This document shows positions 58,219-64,000 of a stretch of DNA of 64,000 nucleotides, piece by piece (positions within the stretch are counted from its first letter, which is position 1; each line of letters starts with the position of its first letter). The stretch is from the NCBI RefSeq assembly GCF_900108955.1, contig NZ_FNYA01000001.1:1-64000 (forward strand), in the 5' to 3' direction. The stretch comes from Flavobacterium terrigena. Lineage in GTDB: Bacteria; Bacteroidota; Bacteroidia; Flavobacteriales; Flavobacteriaceae. The translations under genes were made by a program, and so were the position numbers. The notes below the pieces were generated by a model. The model was not told where the DNA came from. It searched no databases and was given only the letters and a program-made list of their open reading frames with translations.

Positions 58219-60672
58219 ATGTTATTAAAAAAATCATTCTTATTTTTCGCAGTATTACTTGTTAGCGCAAGTGCTTTTTCTCAAGTTTCTTTCAAAAAAG
58301 TAAATGTTACTGGTAAAATAATCGACAAAGAAACTTCATTACCTGTTGAATTTTCAGTAATTACCTTTTCAAAATCAGACACTAAACAAGTTGTAACTGG
58401 TGGATCTGCAGATGCTAATGGAAATTTCAATATCGAAATTAATTCTGGAAATTATGATATCAAATTTGAATTTCCAGGCTATAAAACTCAAGAAAAACTA
58501 AATCAAAATATTTCTGCTGATACCAATTTAGGTAATATCTTATTAGAAACTGAATCGAACCAAATTGAAACAGTTGTTATTCGTAGTGAAAAAACAACAG
58601 TTGATATTAAAATGGACAAAAAAGTTTATAATGTTGGCCAAGATTTAATGGTAAAAGGCGGAACAGTAAGTGATGTTTTAGGAAATATCCCAAGTGTTAC
58701 TGTAGATGCAGAAGGTGCTATTAGTTTAAGAGGAAATGAAAACGTAAAGGTTTTAATTGACGGAAAACCTTCCAATGCTATAAGCGTTAATGATGCTTTA
58801 AAAATGTTACCAGCTGATGCAGTAGATAAAGTTGAAGTTATCACTAATCCTTCAGCGCGTTACGATGCAGAAGGTGGTGCCGGAATTTTAAATATTATTT
58901 TGAAAAAAGGAAAAACGAATGGATTCAATGGAACAGTAATGGCTACAGCAGGAACTCCTGCAAATAATGGTCTTAGTGGGACATTAAATTATAAAACAAA
59001 TCAATTCAATTTATTTACAACTCAAGGATACACTTACAGAAGCAATCCTGGATATTCTAAAGTAAATACAAGATATTTAAACGACGATAATACTACTAAA
59101 AGCTACATTGACGAAGACAGAGAAAACTCTAGAATCAATAAAAGTTACAATGGTGGATTTGGATTCGATTGGTATTTAGATAAATCTACAACTTGGACAA
59201 ATAGTGTAAATTTCAGAAAGAATTCAGGTGATAACGAAGAAAATGTAAATTTCAACAACTTTGATAGTAACAGAAATTTTACATTTTACAGAAATCGTTT
59301 AAACCGCGAAGATCAAAAGGATGAAAACATAGAATATAATACTAATTTGGTTAAAAACTTCAGTAAAACTGGACACAAATTAACAATTGATGGCTCTTTC
59401 TCTGACAGTAAAAACTATAATAATTCTATAATTTTTGACAATTCTACATCAAGTGCTTCAAGCATAGACTTAACTAAAAACAATCAAAAGCAAAATAGAA
59501 ATTTAATTCAAGCTGATTATGTTTTACCTATTGGCGATAAATATCAATTTGAAGCTGGATACCGAGGAAATTTTGTAAATATGAGTACTGATTATGCTGT
59601 ATTAAATAATGGCGTAGTAAACGATGATTTTACTAATGTTTTAGAATACACAGAAAAAGTAAATGCTTTATATACTCAATTTGGTATGAAATTCAACAAA
59701 TTAAGTATGCTTTATGGTTTACGTTTTGAAGATTCAGATATAGATATTGATCAGATCACAAGTGCAGTATATAAAAATAAAAAATACAATAACTTCTTCC
59801 CTAGTGCCTTCTTTACCTATGAATTAACTGATGATACTAATTTATCATTAAATTATAGTAAAAGAATTAACAGACCAAGAGGAAGACAATTAAATCCTTT
59901 TAGTACATATTCAAGTAATATCAATATATTTAGAGGAAATCCTGATTTAAATCCAACACTAACAGATGCAGTTGATTTAGGTTTTTTAACTAAATTAGGT
60001 AAAATTACATTAAGCACTTCAGCTTATTATAATTACACAAAAAATTCTACCCAAATGGTGCGTTATGTACAAGGTTTAAATCCTGATTTTGTGCCAATTA
60101 CTGTTTCTAGTTTTGTTAATATTGGTGAAGAAAACAGAACAGGTTTCGAATTTACTTTAAACTACTCACCTTATAAATGGTGGAAACTTAACAGTAACTT
60201 CAATTTATTTAGAGTACAAACTGTAGGTGATTTCCATTATTCGTACTATGATGAATTTGATAATTTAATTCAAAAAACACAAAACTTTGACAATACAGCT
60301 TCTAGTTGGTTCGCTCGTATAAATTCAAAAATTTCGTTACCATTAAAAATTGATTGGCAAACAAACGCTACTTATAGCGGAGCACAAAAAAATGCTCAAG
60401 GTGGAGTTAAAGGAATGTTTGGTATGAATTTAGGATTTAGTAAAGATGTATTTAAAGATAAAGCTACAATTGCTTTAAATGTAAATGATGTTTTCAATTC
60501 AAGAGTTAGAAGATCATATACTTATAATCCAGGACAAATTGATTCAGAATCAGAATTTCAATGGAGAAAAAGACAAATTACTGTATCGTTTACGTATCGT
60601 TTTAACAAACAAAAAAATGATAAAGAAAAACAACCAAAATCTCAAGATCAAGAAAATGGTGGTGAATTCTAA
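58219..60672 (+). CDS. TonB-dependent receptor, outer membrane beta-barrel family
   Basis: The 817-residue protein has a signal peptide (MLLKKSFLFFAVLLVSASAFSQ). A CarboxypepD_reg-like domain follows (VNVTGKIIDKETSLPVEFSVITF). The plug domain includes IPSVTVDAEGAISLRGNENVKVLIDGKPS and NPSARYDAEGGAGILNIILKKG. A large barrel ends near WRKRQITVSFTYRF. This is the OMP_b-brl_3-type receptor group of Bacteroidota. A TACATTTG -7 element (58190-58197) makes the TTG at 58174 unlikely as a start; ATG 58207 is an alternative. Substrate unknown. Confidence 0.9.
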   Translation: MLLKKSFLFFAVLLVSASAFSQVSFKKVNVTGKIIDKETSLPVEFSVITFSKSDTKQVVTGGSADANGNFNIEINSGNYDIKFEFPGYKTQEKLNQNISADTNLGNILLETESNQIETVVIRSEKTTVDIKMDKKVYNVGQDLMVKGGTVSDVLGNIPSVTVDAEGAISLRGNENVKVLIDGKPSNAISVNDALKMLPADAVDKVEVITNPSARYDAEGGAGILNIILKKGKTNGFNGTVMATAGTPANNGLSGTLNYKTNQFNLFTTQGYTYRSNPGYSKVNTRYLNDDNTTKSYIDEDRENSRINKSYNGGFGFDWYLDKSTTWTNSVNFRKNSGDNEENVNFNNFDSNRNFTFYRNRLNREDQKDENIEYNTNLVKNFSKTGHKLTIDGSFSDSKNYNNSIIFDNSTSSASSIDLTKNNQKQNRNLIQADYVLPIGDKYQFEAGYRGNFVNMSTDYAVLNNGVVNDDFTNVLEYTEKVNALYTQFGMKFNKLSMLYGLRFEDSDIDIDQITSAVYKNKKYNNFFPSAFFTYELTDDTNLSLNYSKRINRPRGRQLNPFSTYSSNINIFRGNPDLNPTLTDAVDLGFLTKLGKITLSTSAYYNYTKNSTQMVRYVQGLNPDFVPITVSSFVNIGEENRTGFEFTLNYSPYKWWKLNSNFNLFRVQTVGDFHYSYYDEFDNLIQKTQNFDNTASSWFARINSKISLPLKIDWQTNATYSGAQKNAQGGVKGMFGMNLGFSKDVFKDKATIALNVNDVFNSRVRRSYTYNPGQIDSESEFQWRKRQITVSFTYRFNKQKNDKEKQPKSQDQENGGEF

Positions 60673-60689
60673 AAAATAATCCTTTACCA

Positions 60690-60720
60690 ACTCCCTCTCC
60701 TTTGGAGAGGACTGGTTGAG
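60690..60720. repeat. CTCTCCTTTGGAGAG hairpin repeat
   Basis: The palindrome CTCTCCTTTGGAGAG stands in an ACTCCCT...GGACTGGTTGAGG word. I recall such words (CCCTCTCCTTTGGAGAGGG) between genes in Flavobacteria. Confidence 0.6.
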
Positions 60721-60730
60721 GCCAAAAATA

Positions 60731-60764
60731 AAAAAATCCCGATTCAAACGAATCGGGATTTTTT
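60731..60764 (+). terminator. Terminator downstream of the TonB receptor gene
   Basis: AAAAAATCCCGATTC and GAATCGGGATTTTTT pair perfectly with loop AAAC. It can act in both directions. Confidence 0.9.
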
Positions 60765-60779
60765 ATTAACCTAAGGAAA

Positions 60780-61022
60780 TTACTTTCCTTGTTCAGCTAA
60801 TTTTTTTGCTTTCTTTTCTTTGTACATTTCTATTAAAGATCCGCCAATCCAATATTGAACAAATCCTACTAAAAAAAACATTAACCAAAAACCTATAGTT
60901 AAAATGGTTAAGAAAAGTATAAAGCCTAAATACTGTTGAAATTCAAACATGTTTTCCGGAATTTTATTTGTGAATTCTGTCCAAAGATAAATCATAAATT
61001 TATTTTTAACAAATAATATCAT
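60780..61022 (-). CDS. Small single- or two-helix membrane protein
   Basis: The product has a hydrophobic stretch QQYLGFILFLTILTIGFWLMFFLVGFVQYWIGG and a charged tail MYKEKKAKKLAEQGK. No family is recognised. The start is uncertain: ATG at 61022 gives 80 residues; ATG at 60995 gives 71; a TTG at 61034 overlaps a minus-strand TAAATTTG -7 element (61032-61039) and is unlikely. The short leader would favour 60995 if that promoter is used. Confidence 0.6.
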   Translation of the reverse strand: MILFVKNKFMIYLWTEFTNKIPENMFEFQQYLGFILFLTILTIGFWLMFFLVGFVQYWIGGSLIEMYKEKKAKKLAEQGK

Positions 61023-61034
61023 TTTTTTAGTCAA

Positions 61035-61199
61035 ATTTATTTAGTCATTTAAATATTTCGTCAGTTCGAGTGTTTCAATGAAGCATGAATGGAAATGTAT
61101 CGAGGACAGGAAATATTCATCACAAAAAATATAATTACCATTTCCATTTGCTATTTAATTATAAAAAACTAAATTTGAAATTAACATATTCTTAAATTT
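61035..61199. other. Intergenic region with GTCAGTTCGAGTG...TATCGAGGAC words
   Basis: The element at about 61069-61112 (CAGTTCGAGTG ... TATCGAGGAC) resembles repeats I recall in Bacteroidota. Near-palindromic ACCATTTCCATT/AATGGAAATG halves lie around 61089 and 61138. No gene is seen. Confidence 0.45.
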
Positions 61200-61979
61200 A
61201 TGATGTCAAATTTCGAAACCAAATTGAATCAAAACAACCCACCTGATATTGGTAGAATAATAGATGAAAGCTTTTCAATTTTCAAAAAAACCGTATGGAT
61301 TTCAGGAGTTTGTGTGTTTTTGTGGTGTCTTTTTATAGTCCCAATTACCTTCATTGTTATTTTCAAATCTTTAGACATTTCTTCGTTGGATGAATTCGTA
61401 AAAATAAGTCCAACTTTAGGTGAAAACATGGATTATATGCTAATTAACGCTGCAGTTGGAATTCCAATGGCAGGATTAACAGCCATAATTACAGCTGGTT
61501 TCTATAAAATTAACCATTTAGCAAAACAAGATAAAGAATTCGGATTAAATAATTTATTCGATTATTTCAAAAGTCCTTACTTAATGAATTTATTTATTTG
61601 TGGTTTCCTTACTGCTTTATATTCAGATATTTTAGGTTTAGGGTTAATTTACTTAAATATACCAATTGGCGCAACAATTATACAAGCATTCATTTCGTTT
61701 TTATTCATTCTATCTATCCCTCTAATCATTTTCGAAAACCAAACTGCTTTGCAAGCTATGTCAAACAGTTCTAAACTAGCAATGAAACATCCATTTACTA
61801 TAATTTTATGTTTAGTATTTGGTATCATCATTGCAATGCTAGGAATTTTCGCTTTATGCATTGGTATATTTTTCACAATTGGTTATATTTATGCTATGAA
61901 TTATACTTTATATAGTCATATTATTCCAATTGAAACTCCAAATGAAAACAAGCATTCAGATGATTTTGGCCAAGAATAA
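61200..61979 (+). CDS. Multi-pass hypothetical membrane protein
   Basis: The 259-residue protein has a soluble N-terminus (NNPPDIGRIIDESFSIFKKTVW). Five to six membrane segments follow, including ISGVCVFLWCLFIVPITFIVIF, AAVGIPMAGLTAIITAGF, and AIIAM-like helices near residues 200-240. The layout recalls glycerophosphoryl-diester-phosphodiesterase-membrane-domain-like proteins of Bacteroidota. I cannot name a function. The start has two ATGs in tandem (61200 and 61203). Confidence 0.75.
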   Translation: MMSNFETKLNQNNPPDIGRIIDESFSIFKKTVWISGVCVFLWCLFIVPITFIVIFKSLDISSLDEFVKISPTLGENMDYMLINAAVGIPMAGLTAIITAGFYKINHLAKQDKEFGLNNLFDYFKSPYLMNLFICGFLTALYSDILGLGLIYLNIPIGATIIQAFISFLFILSIPLIIFENQTALQAMSNSSKLAMKHPFTIILCLVFGIIIAMLGIFALCIGIFFTIGYIYAMNYTLYSHIIPIETPNENKHSDDFGQE

Positions 61980-62055
61980 AAACTAAAAATTCTATTATTA
62001 AGTGTCAGTCTGAGAATAGTCGAAGACTTTTTATAAACAATAAAATTTACATAAT

Positions 62056-62121
62056 ATGAAATCGCTAAAAATAATAGTTTGTGTAAACAAACACCCAATG
62101 AAAAGCGATACCATAATGACC
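62056..62121 (+). ncRNA. Structured 5'-leader element, copy B (before the ypfJ-type gene)
   Basis: ATCGCT (62061-62066) pairs with AGCGAT (62104-62109). Relative to copy A the closing pair A-T is now T-A, a compensatory change. GTTTG (62077-62081) pairs with CAAAC (62088-62092) around TGTAAA. ACCCA follows, and the tail is ACCATAATGACC (62110-62121). The ATG lies 26 bases downstream. A GTCAGTCTGAGAATAGTCGAAGAC word precedes it at about 62003. Confidence 0.75.
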
Positions 62122-62147
62122 ATTAATAAACAATAAATACTTACATT

Positions 62148-63011
62148 ATGAAATGGAGAGATTATAGAAAAAGTGATAACGTTGACGACAGACGTGGCAT
62201 GAGCGGAACTGGCAAAGCCGTTTTAGGCGGTGGTGGAATTATTGGAATTATTGCTTTTTTATTGATAACATTTGGTGGCGAACAAGGACAACAAATTGGA
62301 AACGTAATCAATCAAATGCAACCTGCCCAACAAGAAACAACTGTTGAAGGTGCAAAAGAACTAACACCCGAGCAAAAAGAAATTGGCGATTTTGCCAATG
62401 CTGTTTTCGCCATGACTGAAGATACTTGGACAAAAATATTTCAAGAAGAAAATTTAGGAGAATACCAAAAACCAGAAATGGTTTTATTCACTGGCGGAGT
62501 GGAAACAGCTTGTGGAAGTGCCACTTCGGCTTCTGGTCCATTTTATTGCCCTGGCGACAACAAAGTGTATATGGATTTGGACTTTTTTGAAGAACTAAAA
62601 ACACGTTTTGGAGCGAAAGGTGGCGATTTTGCTATTGCTTATGTAATTGCACACGAAGTAGGTCATCACGTACAAACGGTTTTAGGAACTTCTGCACAAG
62701 TACGAAAAAAACAACAAAGTTTAAGCGAAGAAGACGCTAATAAGTTATCTGTTTGTCAAGAATTACAAGCCGATTTCTATGCCGGTTTATGGGCAAAATA
62801 CAACCAAGACCGAATTGAAGTGGGCGATTTAGAAGAAGCTATTGATGCCGCTCACGCTGTTGGTGATGATGCCATTCAAACTAAAATGCAAGGTCACGTA
62901 CAACCAGAAAAATTTACACACGGAACTTCCGCACAACGTAAAAAATGGTTTACTCGAGGTTTCCAAACTGGCGATTTCAAACAACACAATACGTTCGCAG
63001 AAGAATTATAA
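62148..63011 (+). CDS. Neutral zinc metallopeptidase, YpfJ type
   Basis: The 287-residue protein matches the YpfJ/KPN_02809 neutral zinc metallopeptidase family. It starts MKWRDYRKSDNVDDRRGMSG, then a membrane helix (VLGGGGIIGIIAFLLITFGG). The zinc motif is HEVGHHVQ (His169, Glu170, His173), and SVCQELQADFYAGLWAKY holds a further ligand. LGTSAQVRKKQ and GNDAIQ-like stretches are conserved in the family. It is anchored in the inner membrane with a periplasmic domain. Physiological substrate unknown. Confidence 0.93.
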   Translation: MKWRDYRKSDNVDDRRGMSGTGKAVLGGGGIIGIIAFLLITFGGEQGQQIGNVINQMQPAQQETTVEGAKELTPEQKEIGDFANAVFAMTEDTWTKIFQEENLGEYQKPEMVLFTGGVETACGSATSASGPFYCPGDNKVYMDLDFFEELKTRFGAKGGDFAIAYVIAHEVGHHVQTVLGTSAQVRKKQQSLSEEDANKLSVCQELQADFYAGLWAKYNQDRIEVGDLEEAIDAAHAVGDDAIQTKMQGHVQPEKFTHGTSAQRKKWFTRGFQTGDFKQHNTFAEEL

Positions 63012-63033
63012 TAATATGATTAAAGTTATACAA

Positions 63034-63073
63034 ATAGCGCATATTCATCTCAAAACCAATGAATATGCGCTAT
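63034..63073. repeat. Perfect 15-bp inverted repeat after the YpfJ-type gene
   Basis: ATAGCGCATATTCAT (63034-63048) and ATGAATATGCGCTAT (63059-63073) pair perfectly around ten bases. There is no T-tract, so it may be a weak terminator or mRNA-end stabiliser. Confidence 0.75.
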
Positions 63074-63117
63074 AAATTATTATAAACATAAGGATTAACA
63101 TTTAAAAAACAATATCT

Positions 63118-63525
63118 GTGAAAAAATTTTTTGGAACCATTTTACAATTAATAGGCTTAGTAACAATTATAGTATCAAGTATAGCTACAACTGAATTAGT
63201 TTGTGAAAGAAAAATGCTATATTCTCAAATAAAATCTGAATTAGATTATTCAAATAAAACTCAAATTGATTCACAGGAAATAGCGCTTCTATTTGCGGCT
63301 GCTTTTGGAATAATTCTTTTTGTAATAGGTTTAATTTTATTGATTACGAAAACTAAAAAACAAAGACAATTAGAGGCTGAACTGACAACATTTAAATATA
63401 TTTTAGAAAACGGTGAAGAACAAGATAATGCTATTGGAGATTTGGAAAGATTATTTGAGCTCAAACAAAAAGGTATTTTAACTGAAGAAGAATTTGGAGC
63501 TATAAAAAGAAAACTAATAGAATAA
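63118..63525 (+). CDS. Membrane protein with C-terminal SHOCT domain
   Basis: The 135-residue protein has two membrane helices (about 5-26 and 55-80). A short linker precedes a SHOCT module (IGDLERLFELKQKGILTEEEFGAIKRKLIE), a two-helix oligomerisation motif. The start is GTG (63118); no better ATG is upstream. It is followed after 18 bases by an AGCGCGGATT-type repeat, as is the gene at 63694. Confidence 0.8.
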   Translation: MKKFFGTILQLIGLVTIIVSSIATTELVCERKMLYSQIKSELDYSNKTQIDSQEIALLFAAAFGIILFVIGLILLITKTKKQRQLEAELTTFKYILENGEEQDNAIGDLERLFELKQKGILTEEEFGAIKRKLIE

Positions 63526-63543
63526 AATTAATACTAATAACGC

Positions 63544-63596
63544 AATAGCGCGGATTTATACACGAGCAAAGCGAACTGACATAGTAATCCGTGCTC
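63544..63596 (+). repeat. AGCGCGGATT-type dispersed repeat, copy R1
   Basis: AGCGCGGATT pairs with AATCCGTGCT at the two ends (one G-T wobble). The inner words CACGAG, AAAGCGAACTGACA and TAGTAATCC are shared with copies at 1334 and 63924. Confidence 0.85.
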
Positions 63597-63628
63597 TCAA
63601 AAATTACAAAACACCACTTTTACGTCAA

Positions 63629-63661
63629 GCAGCGTAACGTTAGCGGTCAAATTTCGCCAGA
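63629..63661 (+). repeat. AACGTTAGCGG word before a small gene
   Basis: GTAACGTTAGCGGTCAAATTTCG stands directly before the small gene, as AACGTTGTAGGCAATT stands before the gene at 478. I recall both forms beside accessory genes in Bacteroidota. It lacks clear integron boxes. Confidence 0.5.
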
Positions 63662-63693
63662 TGAGAATATATATAAACAAAACCAAAAAAACT

Positions 63694-63918
63694 ATGAACA
63701 GATTTTTTTACTTCAAAATGACATTTTTATCAATTACTGCTGGACTTTTTGCAGGAATTTTAGTTTACGGATTATTTGATGTTGATTTTTCAAATAGCGA
63801 AGCTTTAACAAAATTATTATTGAGATCTTTTGTAACAGCAATTGGAACTGGATTAATATTGGGAATTTTGAATATGTTTTTTAAAATTGGTAATTTCCAG
63901 AAAAAAGAAAATTCCTAA
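63694..63918 (+). CDS. Small two-helix membrane protein
   Basis: The 74-residue form reads MNRFFYFKMTFLSITAGLFAGILVYGLFD. A loop (VDFSNSEALTKLLLRSFVT) and a second helix (AIGTGLILGILNMFFKIG) follow, with a charged tail. The frame also has an ATG at 63661, which would add 11 polar residues. No family is recognised. It sits between AACGTTAGCGG and an AGCGCGGATT repeat, a cassette-like setting. Confidence 0.65.
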   Translation: MNRFFYFKMTFLSITAGLFAGILVYGLFDVDFSNSEALTKLLLRSFVTAIGTGLILGILNMFFKIGNFQKKENS

Positions 63919-63923
63919 AATCC

Positions 63924-63977
63924 GATAGCGCGGATTTGCACACAAGCGCAAGCGAATTGACGAAGTAATCTGTGTCC
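63924..63977 (+). repeat. AGCGCGGATT-type dispersed repeat, copy R2
   Basis: GATAGCGCGGATTTGCACAC ... AATTGACGAAGTAATCTGTGTCC: a third copy, 6 bases after the stop of the small gene. The ends pair less well (AATCTGTG). Confidence 0.82.
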
Positions 63978-64000
63978 ACAATACCCTACTAACAAAAACA

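Overview
The window looks like a chromosomal segment of a Flavobacteriaceae bacterium close to Flavobacterium. The DNA is AT-rich and starts lack Shine-Dalgarno sequences. Many starts are preceded by the Bacteroidota promoter form TTTG or TTG, 19-21 bases, then TAnnTTTG. Several families are typical of the phylum: the DUF4290-murA pair, a PafA-like phosphatase, OMP beta-barrel TonB receptors, a DUF5117-type zinc protease, and surface proteins opening with QVGIGTTNPDA. I see no insertion sequence, prophage, CRISPR array, rRNA operon or plasmid function. Almost all of it is core genome, with accessory-looking material at both edges.

Layout: 1-3300 holds accessory genes, a hairpin repeat and an array of 14 21-bp tandem repeats. 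3300-6400 is a DUF493-DUF4290-murA-OMP operon. 6500-10500 carries a small P-loop ATPase, recQ, fmt and HU. 10500-15400 carries yqgE, a class IV aminotransferase, a START-like protein, tRNA-Met, a two-domain aspartyl protease with PDZ, and a class I aminotransferase. 15500-18700 is an M48 peptidase followed by three AIM24 paralogues. 18700-25100 includes msrA, a LolD-type ATPase, sucC and lysA. 25200-37500 includes pafA, pcm, a Gfo/Idh/MocA oxidoreductase, a 3-hydroxyacyl-CoA dehydrogenase, yggS, an exonuclease-GIY-YIG fusion, miaA, threonine aldolase and prfB. 38800-45300 holds a metzincin-like protease and a phosphate-uptake set (OprP-like porin, PiT transporter, DUF47 protein). rnpB lies at about 45.43-45.74 kb on the minus strand. 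45.9-54.8 kb holds a surface protein, dnaX, an acyl-CoA carboxylase subunit, satD-DUF3307, a tiny membrane protein, an M1 peptidase and DoxX. 55-64 kb holds menE, a CPBP protease, an ArsC/Spx protein, YoaK, a TonB receptor, a YpfJ-type metallopeptidase and small membrane proteins beside dispersed repeats.

The strongest novel candidate is a short structured 5'-leader element. Three copies occur, before a START-like gene (minus strand, 12414-12480), the lolD-type gene (20088-20154) and the ypfJ-type gene (62056-62121). All share an outer stem, an inner GTTTG/CAAAY hairpin and a 3' ACCATA tail. The outer stem shows compensatory base changes, and each copy ends 24-26 nt before the start codon. 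Other points of interest are three 29-bp-period repeats overlapping the satD promoter, two recoding sites (prfB +1 and a dnaX A10 slippage run), PhoB-box-like repeats shared by the phosphate-uptake promoters, the 21/63-bp repeat array, cassette-like repeat-gene-repeat units at both ends, and a MurA with Asp in place of the catalytic Cys.

Everything here was read by eye. Family names rest on recognised motifs and remembered relatives, not on searches.
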